Assembly: GCF_003014555.1 (NCBI RefSeq)
Contig: NZ_PYGE01000024.1
Coordinates: 1 to 64,000 of the forward strand
DNA: 64,000 nt
Source of the DNA: Haloactinopolyspora alba
GTDB lineage: Bacteria; Actinomycetota; Actinomycetes; Jiangellales; Jiangellaceae
Direction: 5' to 3'
A model generated the notes under the pieces. The model was given only the letters and a program-made list of their open reading frames with translations, was not told the origin of the DNA and ran no database searches. Positions 29,345 to 38,924 of this stretch are shown piece after piece. Positions within the stretch are counted from its first letter, which is position 1, and every line of letters starts with the position of its first letter. The translations under genes and the position numbers were made by a program.

Positions 29345-30481
29345 TTACGTCCCGGACAGCCGGGACGTCCCCGACTCCGGAGTCATCGCCACCGCCATGT
29401 CGTACACCGCCAGTACCTCGTCGGTGATGCGGGACCAGTCGTAGCGGCGCACGCCCACCGACGCGGCCTGCCGGTACCGGTCGCGCAGCGCCGGGTCACC
29501 GAGCATTTCGACCGCTTTGCGGCCCAGCGCCTCGGCGTCGCCGACCGGGACCAGCGCCCCCAGCCGGCCGCCGTCCAGCACGACACGGAACGCCTCGAGG
29601 TCGCTGGCCAGCACCGGCGCGCCGGCGGCCATGGCCTCGGCGAGGACGATGCCGAACGACTCGCCACCGATGTGCGGGGCGATGTAGATGTCGCTGCTGG
29701 CGAGCATGGCCGCCTTGTCCTCGTCGCTGACACCGCCGAGGAACTCGACCGCGTCGCGGTGCCGCTCCGGGATGCCGGAGCGGATCTCGTCGATCTCGCC
29801 GCGCCCGGCCACGAGCAGCCGCGAGTCCGGGAACGCGTCGTGAATGGCCGGCCATGCTTCGAGCAGGATCTGCAGCCCCTTGCGCGACTCGTCCAGCCGG
29901 CCCAGGAACGACATCGTCCCGTCCGGTGACCACCAGTCCGGGCGCGCGGGCACGTTGAAGCGGTCGACGTAGAGCCCGTTCGGGATCAGCACCGCGTCGC
30001 CGCCCAGGTGATGCACGAGCGTGCGGCGCGCCTCCTCGGACACCGCGATGTGCGCGGTGAGCTTCTCGAACGCCGACTGCAGGATGCCGTGCGCGGCGCT
30101 CATCGCCCGGGACCGGCGCTGCGCGGAGTGCGACGTCGCGACCACGGGGGCGTCGGCCCACCACATGGCGAGCATGCCCAGGCTCATCGACGCCGGCTCG
30201 TGCACGTGGACGACGTCGAACTCGCCGTCGACGAGCCACCTGCGAACGCGTGCCGCGACCCTGGGGCCGAAGCTCACCCGTGCGACCGAGCCGTTGTACG
30301 GGATGGACACCGGCCGGCCGACAGTGACGACGTACGGCGGCAGGTCGTCGCTGTCGTCGCCGGGCGCCAGGACCGACACGGTGTGCCCGCGCCGCTGCAA
30401 CTCCTCGGCGAAGTCGCGGATGTGGATCTGCACGCCTCCGGGGACGTCCCAGGCGTACGGGCACGCGATGCCGATCTTCAT
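29345..30481 (-). CDS. pimA: Phosphatidylinositol alpha-mannosyltransferase PimA
   Basis: This 378-residue GT4 glycosyltransferase transfers mannose from GDP-mannose to phosphatidylinositol at the inner face of the membrane. Visible signatures are the N-terminal GGVQIHIRDF, HVHEPASMSLGM, IPNGLYVDRF, GRLDESRKGL and the sugar-nucleotide motif GESFGIVLAEAMAAG. ATG 30481 overlaps the acyltransferase stop (ATGA). Gene order pgsA-acyltransferase-pimA matches mycobacteria. Confidence 0.95.
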   Translation of the reverse strand: MKIGIACPYAWDVPGGVQIHIRDFAEELQRRGHTVSVLAPGDDSDDLPPYVVTVGRPVSIPYNGSVARVSFGPRVAARVRRWLVDGEFDVVHVHEPASMSLGMLAMWWADAPVVATSHSAQRRSRAMSAAHGILQSAFEKLTAHIAVSEEARRTLVHHLGGDAVLIPNGLYVDRFNVPARPDWWSPDGTMSFLGRLDESRKGLQILLEAWPAIHDAFPDSRLLVAGRGEIDEIRSGIPERHRDAVEFLGGVSDEDKAAMLASSDIYIAPHIGGESFGIVLAEAMAAGAPVLASDLEAFRVVLDGGRLGALVPVGDAEALGRKAVEMLGDPALRDRYRQAASVGVRRYDWSRITDEVLAVYDMAVAMTPESGTSRLSGT

Positions 30482-31410
30482 CGTGTCACCGGCTCGGCGC
30501 GGCGGGGATCGTCCGGTTCGAGATCGGCCAGGAACAGCCGCTGGGTCATGTGCCAGTCCTCCGGATGCGCCCGGATCCCCGCCTCGAACGCGTTCGCGAT
30601 CTGCTGCGTCATGACGGCAAGACGGTCCCGTGGCTGCTCGGGGATGTCGATGCGTTCGTGGAATTTGACGACCAACCGGTGGCCGGGTTCGCGTCCCTCG
30701 TACGAGAGCGTGACCGGAACCAGGTCGGCGCCGGTGCGCAGGGCGAGCATCGCGCTGCCCGCCGGCATCCGGGTGGCCTGCCCGAACAGCGTGACCCCCA
30801 CGCCGCGACGCGAGAGGTCGCGTTCTGCCGGCAGGCACACCAGGCCGCCGCCGTGCAGATGGTTGGCGAGCGAGCCCATGATGTCGCCGTCGCCCCCGGT
30901 CAGCGGCAGCACCGTCATACCGAGCGCTTCGCGGTAGCTCACGAACCGCTCGAACAGCCGTTCCGGGCGCAGCCGCTCGGCCACCGTGGCCAGCCGCGCA
31001 CCGGTCAGGCACGCCCAGGCGCCGGCCCAGTCCCAGTTGCCCATGTGCGGCAGCGGCACGATGACGCCGCGGCCGGCGGCCAGGGGCTCGCGGAGCCGTT
31101 CCTCGTTGACGGTGCGCACACTGTCGATGATGCGCTCGTGCCGCCATTCCGACATGCGGAACGCGTCGCACCAGTACCGCATGTACGAGCGCGCCCCGGC
31201 GCGGGTGAGCTCACGCAGCTCGCTCGGGCTCCAGTCGTTCACCCGCGCGAGGTTCATCTCGAGCCGGCGCACCGACGGGCTGCGCCGGCGCCACGACAGG
31301 TCCGCGATGGCACGGAAGCTCGCGTACGCAGCGCGTTCGGGCATGTTCTGCACGGCCGACCAGCCGGTGCTGTACAGCCAGAGTTGCCGTTGCTCGCTGA
31401 ACGCGCTCAT
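30478..31410 (-). CDS. Phosphatidylinositol mannoside acyltransferase
   Basis: This 310-residue protein belongs to the HtrB/LpxL-like lysophospholipid acyltransferases. It has PLPHMGNWDWAG (the H-x4-D-type catalytic motif), LPAERDLSRRGV and an N-terminal hydrophobic patch for membrane association. Its place between pgsA and pimA identifies it as the enzyme that acylates PIM mannose (the PatA position). ATGA overlaps at both ends show tight coupling. Confidence 0.93.
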   Translation of the reverse strand: MSAFSEQRQLWLYSTGWSAVQNMPERAAYASFRAIADLSWRRRSPSVRRLEMNLARVNDWSPSELRELTRAGARSYMRYWCDAFRMSEWRHERIIDSVRTVNEERLREPLAAGRGVIVPLPHMGNWDWAGAWACLTGARLATVAERLRPERLFERFVSYREALGMTVLPLTGGDGDIMGSLANHLHGGGLVCLPAERDLSRRGVGVTLFGQATRMPAGSAMLALRTGADLVPVTLSYEGREPGHRLVVKFHERIDIPEQPRDRLAVMTQQIANAFEAGIRAHPEDWHMTQRLFLADLEPDDPRRAEPVTR

Positions 31411-32018
31411 TCGTGGGTCACCTGTCGTCGCACCTCACGAACACGCTGGTACACGGTCCACACGCTGGCGGCCGCCAACAACCAGAGTACGACCTCCAGG
31501 ACCGCGACGGGCAGATCGAACCATCCGACCAGCCCGGTCGTCACGAGAACCGCCAGCAACCGGTCGGCGCGTTCGGCGATGCCCCCGCCCGCGGTGTAGC
31601 CGAGACTCTCGGCACGGGCCTTGGCGTAGGACACCACCGCCCCGAACGAGAGACAGACGATCAGCAGCGCCACCATCCGCATGTTGTCGCCGGTGCCGGC
31701 GAACCACATCGCCAGGGCGCCGAAGATCGCCGCGTCGGCGACCCGGTCGAGCACCGAGTCGAGGAAGGCCCCCCATCGGCTGGTACGACCCGAGAGCCGG
31801 GCCATGATGCCGTCGACGTTGTCGGCGAACACGAACGCCGTGATCACCAGGGTCCCCCACAAGAACTCGCCCCGCGGGTAGAAGCCGACGGCCCCGCCGA
31901 CGACGCCGAGGGTGCCGAGAACCGTGACGGCGTCCGGGCCGATGCCCAGGCGGAGCAGCCCACGCGCGGTCGGGGTGAGGATGCGGGTCCAGTAGACCCG
32001 CGTGTACTTGTCGAGCAT
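31407..32018 (-). CDS. pgsA: Phosphatidylinositol phosphate synthase (CDP-alcohol phosphatidyltransferase)
   Basis: This 203-residue integral membrane enzyme has the CDP-alcohol phosphotransferase motif DNVDGIMARLSGRTSRWGAF with the final Asp residues in LDSVLD, which bind the metal and CDP-diacylglycerol. In this gene context the acceptor is most likely inositol phosphate, giving PI-phosphate. It is the first gene of the PI-mannoside operon, and ATG 32018 is the only plausible start. Confidence 0.94.
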   Translation of the reverse strand: MLDKYTRVYWTRILTPTARGLLRLGIGPDAVTVLGTLGVVGGAVGFYPRGEFLWGTLVITAFVFADNVDGIMARLSGRTSRWGAFLDSVLDRVADAAIFGALAMWFAGTGDNMRMVALLIVCLSFGAVVSYAKARAESLGYTAGGGIAERADRLLAVLVTTGLVGWFDLPVAVLEVVLWLLAAASVWTVYQRVREVRRQVTHE

Positions 32019-32292
32019 CGCCGTCCGTTCGATGTCTGCTTGGGTTCCACTCGGATGTCAACCGTGTGGATGGGCGCCCCGACCGGCAAAGCTGGCCGCC
32101 CGGCGTCGCCATGCTACTGATGTCGAGTGGCTGGTCCTTGCGCATCCCGGCTTCGGGCACCAAAGTGGCCTTCACCACACGGCTCGCGACGGCGGCCGCT
32201 GTCGTTGGCCGGACAGGCACGGACCAGGGGGCGGCGCAACGGCGCGCAGGCACGCCCGCACGGCGCCGCCGCGGAAGCTGGAGGCTGGCGCC

Positions 32293-34440
32293 ATGGCGAC
32301 ACGCAACGTGACAGGGGGGCCGGCCGAGTCCGGCGCACCATCGGCCGACGAGCTCGACGTCCGCAACGTCGTTCTCGTCGGCCACGCCGGATCAGGCAAG
32401 ACGACACTGGTCGAGGCGCTGCTGTTCGCCTCGGGCACGATCCACCGCACCGGCACCATCGTGGACGGCACCACGGTCAGTGACCACGACGACACCGAGA
32501 TCCGCCAGCAGCGCTCGGTCAACCTGTCGGTGGCGCCGCTCGTGCACGACCAGGTCAAGATCAATCTGCTGGACACACCCGGATACGCCGACTTCGTCGG
32601 CGAGCTGCGCGCGGGCCTGCGGGCGGCGGACTGCGCGCTGTTCGTCGTCTCGACGGCGGAGCCACTGGACGGCGCGACCCGGCTGCTGTGGGACGAGTGC
32701 ACCGCCGTCGACATGCCGCGTGCGGTCGTTCTCACCAAGCTCGACCATCCCCGCTCGGACTACGAGGGAACGCTCGCCGCGGTGCGCGAGGCGCTTGGCG
32801 ACAAGGCACTCCCGCTGTACCTGCCCACCGCGCACGCCGGCGAGGCGAACGTGCCCACAGCACTGATCGGCATGCTCAGCGGGCGGGTGTTCGACTACGC
32901 GTCCGGTTCACGGGCGGAACGCGACCCGGACGCCGACGAGTCCGCGCGGCTCGCCGCGGCGCGTGGCGAGCTGATCGAGGGCGTCATCGAGGAGTCCGAG
33001 GACGAGACCCTGATGGACCGGTACCTCGCCGGCGACGAGATCGACCCGAACGTGTTGATCGACGACCTGGAGCGGGCGGTGGCGCGGGGGTCGTTCCACC
33101 CGGTCGTCCCGGTGTGCGCCGACACCGGCCTGGGCACGCAGGAGCTCCTCGAGGTGATGGCGGGGGCGTTCCCGTCGCCGGCCGAGCACCCGATGCCGGA
33201 CGTGACCACGGTCGGCGGCCGCCAGCGCACGGACCTGAGCTGCGACCCGTCCGGGCCGATGATGGCCGAGGTCGTCAAGACGACCTCCGACCCGTACGTC
33301 GGCCGCCTCAGCCTCGTGCGCGTGTTCTCCGGCTCGCTGCGCCCGGACGCCACCGTGCACGTCAGCGGGCACTTCCTGACCGAGCGCGGGCACGAGGAGC
33401 ACGACGAGGACGAACGGATCGGCGCGTTGTCGTGCCCGCTCGGCAAGACGCAGCGCACGGTCGCCTCGGCGCGCGCCGGCGACATCGTCGCGGTCGCGAA
33501 GCTCTCACGCGCCGAGACCGGCGACACGTTGTCCGGCGTCGACGATCCGTTGCTCATGCGGCCGTGGACGATGCCCGATCCGCTGTTGCCGGTCGCCGTG
33601 GTGCCGCGTGCCAAGGCGGACGAGGACAAGCTCTCGCAGGGGCTGACGCGGCTCGCCGCCGAGGACCCGACGCTGCGCATCGAGAACAACCCCGAGACGC
33701 ACCAGCTCGTGCTGTGGACGATGGGCGAGGCGCACGCCGACGTGGTCATCGAGCGCCTCGTCGCACGGTTCGGTGTCCACGTCGACCGGGTCGACCTGCG
33801 GGTTCCGCTGCGCGAGACCCTCTCCGGGCACGGTGCCGGGCGCGGCAAGCACGTGAAACAGACCGGCGGGCACGGGCAGTACGCCGTCTGCGAGATCGAG
33901 GCCGAGCCGTTGCCGGAGGGGTCCGGGTTCGAGTTCGTCGACAAGGTCGTCGGCGGCGCGGTGCCGCGCCAGTTCATTCCGTCGGTCGAGAAGGGCGTCC
34001 GGGCGCAGATGGAGCGCGGCACCAGCGCGGCGGCCTACCCGATGGTCGACATCCGGGTGACGCTGGTCGACGGCAAGGCGCACAGCGTCGACTCGTCGGA
34101 CATGGCGTTCCAGACCGCGGGCGGTCTCGCCCTGCGCGAGGCGGCCGCGGCCGCGGGGGTGAGCCTGCTCGAGCCGCTGGACGAGGTCGGCATCATGGTT
34201 CCGGACGACTACGTCGGCACCGTCATGGGTGACCTCGCGGGCAGGCGCGGCCGCGTGCTGGGCACCGAGTCGGTGGGTCTCGGCCGCACCGTCGTGCGCG
34301 CGGAGGTGCCGCAGACCGAGATCGTGCGCTACGCCGTCGACCTGCGCGCGATGAGCCACGGCACCGGCACCTTCACCCGCCACTACGCCCGCTACGAGCC
34401 GATGCCGCGCACGATCGCCGACAAGCTCCTCACCGCCTGA
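32293..34440 (+). CDS. Elongation factor G-like protein EF-G2
   Basis: This 715-residue GTPase has the EF-G domain order: G domain with GHAGSGKTTL, DTPGYADF and LTKLD, then domains II-V. The G3 motif reads DTPGY and not DTPGH, so the histidine that activates water in EF-G is missing, as in the actinobacterial EF-G2 branch. It is a paralogue; the true fusA is not in the window. Function is uncertain, perhaps ribosome-associated without ordinary translocation. ATG 32293 follows GGAGG. Confidence 0.93.
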   Translation: MATRNVTGGPAESGAPSADELDVRNVVLVGHAGSGKTTLVEALLFASGTIHRTGTIVDGTTVSDHDDTEIRQQRSVNLSVAPLVHDQVKINLLDTPGYADFVGELRAGLRAADCALFVVSTAEPLDGATRLLWDECTAVDMPRAVVLTKLDHPRSDYEGTLAAVREALGDKALPLYLPTAHAGEANVPTALIGMLSGRVFDYASGSRAERDPDADESARLAAARGELIEGVIEESEDETLMDRYLAGDEIDPNVLIDDLERAVARGSFHPVVPVCADTGLGTQELLEVMAGAFPSPAEHPMPDVTTVGGRQRTDLSCDPSGPMMAEVVKTTSDPYVGRLSLVRVFSGSLRPDATVHVSGHFLTERGHEEHDEDERIGALSCPLGKTQRTVASARAGDIVAVAKLSRAETGDTLSGVDDPLLMRPWTMPDPLLPVAVVPRAKADEDKLSQGLTRLAAEDPTLRIENNPETHQLVLWTMGEAHADVVIERLVARFGVHVDRVDLRVPLRETLSGHGAGRGKHVKQTGGHGQYAVCEIEAEPLPEGSGFEFVDKVVGGAVPRQFIPSVEKGVRAQMERGTSAAAYPMVDIRVTLVDGKAHSVDSSDMAFQTAGGLALREAAAAAGVSLLEPLDEVGIMVPDDYVGTVMGDLAGRRGRVLGTESVGLGRTVVRAEVPQTEIVRYAVDLRAMSHGTGTFTRHYARYEPMPRTIADKLLTA

Positions 34441-34456
34441 CCGCTTGCCCTGAGAT

Positions 34457-34512
34457 TGACCACGTTCACCATGGAATTCCATGCGTCACCACCCGTACAG
34501 GCCTCGTGACGC
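34457..34512 (-). repeat. Repeat element copy 2 (hairpin plus palindromic core)
   Basis: On the minus strand, a hairpin (34506-34512 with 34483-34489) leads into the CATGGAATTCCATG palindrome and the shared core (34480-34461). It shares 34 identical bases (34494-34461) with the copy at 52941-52974. It lies 3' of and co-oriented with the HIT gene, between two convergent genes. Confidence 0.85.
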
Positions 34513-34544
34513 GTGCACTCGCCTTGTGATGGCCGGCTACGGCG

Positions 34545-35060
34545 TCACTTCGGCCAGTGCGCGGTGAGCAGTTCCCGGGTCTCGCCGAGCAGTTGCGGCA
34601 TGATCTTGGTGTCGTCGAGGACGGTCATGAAGTTCGCGTCGCCGCCCCACCGTGGCACGACGTGCTGATGCAGGTGAGCCGACAGCGACCCGCCGGACAC
34701 GCCGCCGAGGTTGATGCCGACGTTGAAACCGTGCGGGTTCGACGCCGCCTTGATGGCCCGGATCGCGTCCTGGGTCATGGTGGTCACCTCCAGCGTCTCG
34801 GCGTCGGTCAGCGCCTCGAACTCGCCGACGTGCCGGTAGGTGACCACCATCAGGTGCCCGGGGTTGTACGGATGTAGGTTCAGCACCGAATAGGTCGTGG
34901 CGCCGCGGGCCAGCACCAGCGCGTCGTCGTCCGGCAACGTCGGGATGCGGCACAGCGGGCAGCTGTCGTCGCCGTCGCCCGACTCGCCCGCCGAACCGGG
35001 CTCGCCCTTGATGTAGGCCATCCGGTACGGCGTCCACAGCCGCTGCAGCCGATCGGACAC
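34545..35060 (-). CDS. HIT family hydrolase (AP4A phosphorylase-like)
   Basis: This 171-residue protein has the histidine triad HLHQHVV near the C-terminus, plus CPLC, which binds zinc in this subgroup, and the N-terminus LQRLWTPYRMAY. Relatives such as mycobacterial Rv2613c phosphorolyse diadenosine tetraphosphate. GTG 35060 has a GAGGG site at good spacing; an in-frame GTG at 35066 overlaps the vapC stop but has almost no spacing. The gene normally follows thrS, and here vapBC sits between them. Confidence 0.93.
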   Translation of the reverse strand: MSDRLQRLWTPYRMAYIKGEPGSAGESGDGDDSCPLCRIPTLPDDDALVLARGATTYSVLNLHPYNPGHLMVVTYRHVGEFEALTDAETLEVTTMTQDAIRAIKAASNPHGFNVGINLGGVSGGSLSAHLHQHVVPRWGGDANFMTVLDDTKIMPQLLGETRELLTAHWPK

Positions 35061-35062
35061 AC

Positions 35063-35494
35063 TCACCCCTCGATCAACGTTCGTACAGCATCCGGGACGG
35101 GCAGGACGTGCCGCAGCCCGTCGACCTCGCCGAAGGCCTTGTCCGCCGAGATGAGTGCTCTCGCTCCGATCGACGTCGCGGCTGCCGCCAAGACCGCGTC
35201 GAATGCGCCCAGCCGTTCTGTCTGGCGGTAGATCGTGAGACCTGTGCGAAGATCGCGTTCCTCGACATGGATCAAAGGTGCCAGCGCGTCGGCGACGGCG
35301 CTGGCAAGCGACGCCGCGTCCTGGCGTCCACGCCGCCGGGCGCGGACGTGGGCGAACTCCTGGACCACCTCGACCGTCGTGGTCGCGGCCAACTTGCCGT
35401 CGCGTACGGCCTCGACGATCCGCCGGCACGGTTCACGGTACGGATGATCCGTCCCGACGGCGTACACGAGGACTGTGGTGTCGAGAACGATCAC
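35063..35494 (-). CDS. PIN-domain toxin (VapC-like)
   Basis: This 143-residue PIN ribonuclease keeps the acidic site: D5, E46, D99 in FDAV and D118 in SADKAF. VapC toxins cleave specific tRNA or rRNA sites until held by their antitoxin. ATG 35494 overlaps the antitoxin stop (ATGA), the standard arrangement. Its 3' end abuts the HIT gene start, so the toxin gene is threaded into the thrS-HIT gene pair. Confidence 0.93.
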   Translation of the reverse strand: MIVLDTTVLVYAVGTDHPYREPCRRIVEAVRDGKLAATTTVEVVQEFAHVRARRRGRQDAASLASAVADALAPLIHVEERDLRTGLTIYRQTERLGAFDAVLAAAATSIGARALISADKAFGEVDGLRHVLPVPDAVRTLIEG

Positions 35495-35739
35495 GCTCGG
35501 TGGCCTCGCAACTCGTCCAACTCCTCGAGCAGTTCGTCGACGTCCGGGACCTCCATACTGCTCGCGTCGAGCAGCCTGCGGGCTGCATCCGATCGATGTG
35601 TCTCAGTGTCCGGCAGTCCGCGGTCGATCGCCTCCCGGACCACCGTAGCCACGGAGACATGGCGGGCCTGCGCGATCGCAACGACACGCTCGTGTCGCTC
35701 GTCGTCGAGCAGGATCTGCAGCCGGTGCCTCAGAGACAT
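35491..35739 (-). CDS. VapB-like antitoxin (ribbon-helix-helix)
   Basis: This 82-residue protein has an N-terminal RHH-type DNA-binding part (LRHRLQILLDDERHERVVAIAQ, VSVATVVREAIDRGL) and an acidic C-terminal tail (DVDELLEELDEL) that should fold onto the toxin. Two ATGs are possible, 35745 and 35739. I choose 35739 because a TAATGT -10 box ends seven bases upstream, which would place the transcript start on this ATG. It autoregulates its own promoter in related systems. Confidence 0.88.
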   Translation of the reverse strand: MSLRHRLQILLDDERHERVVAIAQARHVSVATVVREAIDRGLPDTETHRSDAARRLLDASSMEVPDVDELLEELDELRGHRA

Positions 35740-35745
35740 GCACAT

Positions 35746-35751
35746 ACATTA
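35746..35751 (-). promoter_or_regulatory. Candidate -10 of vapBC (leaderless)
   Basis: TAATGT on the minus strand lies between thrS and vapB, inside the interrupted repeat CACAT...ATGTG. The repeat is a plausible VapB operator. The 30-base gap after thrS holds nothing else. Confidence 0.5.
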
Positions 35752-35775
35752 GCATGTGTAGTAAATGGTCGGGTA

Positions 35776-37770
35776 TCACACCTGGATACGGCGTTGGACG
35801 GCGTCCACGATCTCGGCCACCGCGTCGGCCACCGACACACCGTTGTTCTGCGTGCCGTCTCGGTACCGGAACGACACCGCGTCCTTCGCGACGTCGTCGT
35901 CGCCGGCGATGAGCATGTACGGCACCTTCTGCTTCTGCGCGGTGCGGATCTTCTTCTGCATCCGGTCGTCGGACGTGTCGACCTCGACGCGGATGCCGTG
36001 CTCGGCGAGCTTGTCGGCGACGTCGCGCAGATGCGGGACGTGCTCGTCGGCGATCGGGATGCCCACCACCTGCACCGGCGCCAGCCAGGGCGGGAACGCG
36101 CCGGCGTAGTGCTCGAGCAGGATGCCGAAGAACCGCTCGATGGACCCGAACAGCGCACGGTGGATCATGTACGGGCGCTGCCGGCTGCCGTCGGCGGCGG
36201 TGTACTCGGCGTCCAGCCGGGTCGGCATCTGCAGATCGACCTGCAGCGTCGAGAGCTGCCAGCTGCGGCCGATGGCGTCGGTGACGTGCACGTCGATCTT
36301 CGGGGCGTAGAACGCTCCGTCGCCTTCGTTGACGACGTACTCGACGCCGGCCTGCTTCAGCGCCGCCTCGAGCGCCGCCTCGGCCTCGTTCCAGTCCTCG
36401 ATCTCGCCGACGAACTTCTCCGGGCGGGTGGACAGCTCGGCGCGGAACTCGGACAGGCCGTAGTCGCGCAACAGCCCCAGTACGAACTGCAACAGGCTCG
36501 CCAGCTCGTCGGCCAGCTGGTCCGGGGTGCAGTAGATGTGCGAGTCGTCCTGGGTGAACCCGCGCGAGCGGGCCAGGCCGTGCACGACACCGGAGCGCTC
36601 GTACCGGTACACCATGCCGAACTCGAACAGCCGCAGCGGCAGCTCACGGTACGACCGGCCGCGCGCGTTGAAGATCATGGTGTGCATCGGGCAGTTCATC
36701 GGCTTCAGGTAGTAGTCCTGACCCTGCCTGCGCAGGTTGCCCGCGCTGTCGTGCTCGGCGTCGACGTGCACCGGCGGATACAGGTCGTCCTTGTAGAAGT
36801 GCAGGTGGCCCGAGTTCTCGAAGAGGGTCTCCTTGGTGATGTGCGGGGTGTAGACGAACTCGTAGCCGGCCGCCTCGTGGCGCAGCCGCGAGTACTCCTC
36901 CATCACCCGCCGCACGACACCGCCCTTCGGGTGCCACACCGCCAGGCCCGAGCCGATCTCCTCCGGGAACGAGAACAGGTCGAGCTCCGCCCCGAGCCTG
37001 CGATGGTCGCGCTTCTCGGCCTCGGCCAGGAAATCCAGGTAGGCCTTGAGCGCGTCCTTGCTCTCCCACGCGGTCCCGTAGATCCGCTGCAGCTGGCGGT
37101 TCTTCTCGTCGCCACGCCAGTAGGCCGCGGCCACCCGCATCAGCGTGAACGCCGGGATGTGCCGGGTGGTCGGTAGGTGCGGGCCACGGCACAGGTCGCC
37201 CCAGGCCCGCTCGCCGCCGCGACGCACGTTGTCGTAGACGGTCAGCTCGCCGGCACCGACCTCGGCGGAAGCTCCTTCCGCGGCTTCTGCCGCTCCGCCC
37301 TTCAACCCGATCAGTTCGAGCTTGTACGGCTCCCCCGCCAGTTCCGCCGCCGCGTCGTCGTCGGAGACGGGCCGCCGGACGAAGGCCTGCCGCTCCTTGA
37401 CGATCTGCTGCATCTTCTTCTCGATGCGCTTGAGATCGTCCGGGTGGAACGGTTCGGCGACGTCGAAGTCGTAGTAGAAGCCGTTCTCGACCGGGGGCCC
37501 GATGCCGAGCTTCGCGTCCGGATACAGCTCCTGCACCGCCTGCGCCAAGACGTGGGCGGTGGAGTGGCGCAGGATGGCGCGTCCGTCGACGGAGCCGATC
37601 TCGACCGGCTCGACGGTGTCGCCGTCGGCCAGCTCTCGGCTGAGATCGACCAGCGTCTCGCCCACCCGCGCCGCGATCACCTCCGGCGCGTCGAAGAGGT
37701 CGCCGGCCGTCGTGCCCGCAGCCACCTGTCGCTCGTTGCCGGCGACGACGATGCGGATCTGATCGGACAC
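35776..37770 (-). CDS. thrS: Threonine--tRNA ligase
   Basis: This 664-residue class II synthetase has an N-terminal TGS domain, an editing domain ([11 protein letters not shown] and CRGPHL), and a catalytic core with motif 2 [22 protein letters not shown] and zinc ligands such as Cys in KPMNCPMH. The anticodon-binding domain is at the end. It charges tRNA-Thr and removes mischarged Ser. GTG 37770 with GAGGAG upstream is preferred to the open extension. No T-box-like leader was seen. Confidence 0.97.
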   Translation of the reverse strand: MSDQIRIVVAGNERQVAAGTTAGDLFDAPEVIAARVGETLVDLSRELADGDTVEPVEIGSVDGRAILRHSTAHVLAQAVQELYPDAKLGIGPPVENGFYYDFDVAEPFHPDDLKRIEKKMQQIVKERQAFVRRPVSDDDAAAELAGEPYKLELIGLKGGAAEAAEGASAEVGAGELTVYDNVRRGGERAWGDLCRGPHLPTTRHIPAFTLMRVAAAYWRGDEKNRQLQRIYGTAWESKDALKAYLDFLAEAEKRDHRRLGAELDLFSFPEEIGSGLAVWHPKGGVVRRVMEEYSRLRHEAAGYEFVYTPHITKETLFENSGHLHFYKDDLYPPVHVDAEHDSAGNLRRQGQDYYLKPMNCPMHTMIFNARGRSYRELPLRLFEFGMVYRYERSGVVHGLARSRGFTQDDSHIYCTPDQLADELASLLQFVLGLLRDYGLSEFRAELSTRPEKFVGEIEDWNEAEAALEAALKQAGVEYVVNEGDGAFYAPKIDVHVTDAIGRSWQLSTLQVDLQMPTRLDAEYTAADGSRQRPYMIHRALFGSIERFFGILLEHYAGAFPPWLAPVQVVGIPIADEHVPHLRDVADKLAEHGIRVEVDTSDDRMQKKIRTAQKQKVPYMLIAGDDDVAKDAVSFRYRDGTQNNGVSVADAVAEIVDAVQRRIQV

Positions 37771-37853
37771 GACTACTCCTCGAAAGACGGAACGCACATG
37801 GTTGTTCGAACGAAGCGATGGTACCCGGGCGCTCTCGCGCGCCGCACCGGCAT

Positions 37854-38738
37854 TCAGGGCAGGCGGGCCGACTCGCTGACCCGGGCCGCGACGGCGTCGG
37901 CGAAGCGCGCCGGTGCGGCGGCGTCGTGGTCCAGGAACAGGCTGGGCTCGGTCAGTTCGACCTCGAGCACGACCGGCGCGCCGTCCGCTCCGGGGATCAT
38001 GTCGACGCGCGCGTACAGCAGGTCCGCACCATCAGCCGGCAACGCGTCCAGCGTCCGCCGCGCGAGGTCCAGCTCGGCGGACGACGGGTTACGCGCGTCG
38101 ATCTGCTCGGGGCGGAACAGCTCACCACTGCCCTGGTCCGGGCCGTCCAGCATCGGCCCCTTGCGGATCGCGTGGCTGAACCGGCCGCCGAGGTACAGCA
38201 CGGCGGTCTCGCCGGCCTCGTCCACCGCGGCGAGATACGGCTGCAGCATCACCGTCCTGCCCTGCGCGGTCAGCCGTTCAACGTGCGCTGCTGCCAGCTC
38301 GCGGTGCGCGGACTCGTCCAGCCGGTAGCGGCCGGTGTCGAGCGAGCCCGCGCCGACGGCCGGCTTGACGACGTACTCGCCGTCCGCCGGCAGCGCGACC
38401 GCCTCGCCCGGGTCGACCCAGGTGGTCGGGACGACCGGCACGCCGGCGGCGGCGAGCTCGCGCAGGTAGGTCTTGTCGGTGTTCCACTCGACCAGCTCGG
38501 CCGGGTTGGCCAGGCTGGGCACGTGACGCGCCCACGCCAGGAACTCGTCGCGCCGGCGCGCGTAGTCCCACGTCGACCGGAGTACGACCAGGTCGAAGGA
38601 GGCCCAGTCGGCCTCGGCGTCGTCCCACGGGACGGGCGTCGCATCGATGCCACGTTCGCGCAGCGGTTCCAGCAGCAGGGCGTCGTCGTCCTGCAGGTCC
38701 GGCATCTGCGCGCACGTGGCGAGAGCAACCCGGGTCAT
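37854..38738 (-). CDS. ATP-grasp domain protein (RimK/glutathione synthetase-like)
   Basis: This 294-residue protein looks like an ATP-grasp ligase: an N-terminal pre-ATP-grasp domain ([16 protein letters not shown]), the glycine-rich nucleotide loop around [15 protein letters not shown], and C-terminal metal-binding residues in YARVDMIPG and [11 protein letters not shown]. Such enzymes join a carboxylate to an amine through an acyl-phosphate. The substrate is unknown and no partner genes are adjacent. ATG 38738 removes a non-conserved upstream stretch. Confidence 0.88.
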   Translation of the reverse strand: MTRVALATCAQMPDLQDDDALLLEPLRERGIDATPVPWDDAEADWASFDLVVLRSTWDYARRRDEFLAWARHVPSLANPAELVEWNTDKTYLRELAAAGVPVVPTTWVDPGEAVALPADGEYVVKPAVGAGSLDTGRYRLDESAHRELAAAHVERLTAQGRTVMLQPYLAAVDEAGETAVLYLGGRFSHAIRKGPMLDGPDQGSGELFRPEQIDARNPSSAELDLARRTLDALPADGADLLYARVDMIPGADGAPVVLEVELTEPSLFLDHDAAAPARFADAVAARVSESARLP

Positions 38739-38924
38739 CGCGGTCCTTCCGGTCGGTCTGCGTCGCGCACGACGGTACCGAACCCGCGTGCCGACCATCG
38801 GTGGGCTGCCGACCATTGACGGACGGCCGTCGTGTGCGGTAGGCCACTGTCGATCGGCACGTCAGCGGCTTTTCGGAAACCATCGCGGGTCCAGCGGCTG
38901 AGCAGCCGGCAAGGGGGGATCACC

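Noticed and set aside
37771-37853. T-box leader upstream of thrS
   Set aside because: The gap is only about 80 bases to the next gene and has no T-box consensus or terminator/antiterminator pair.
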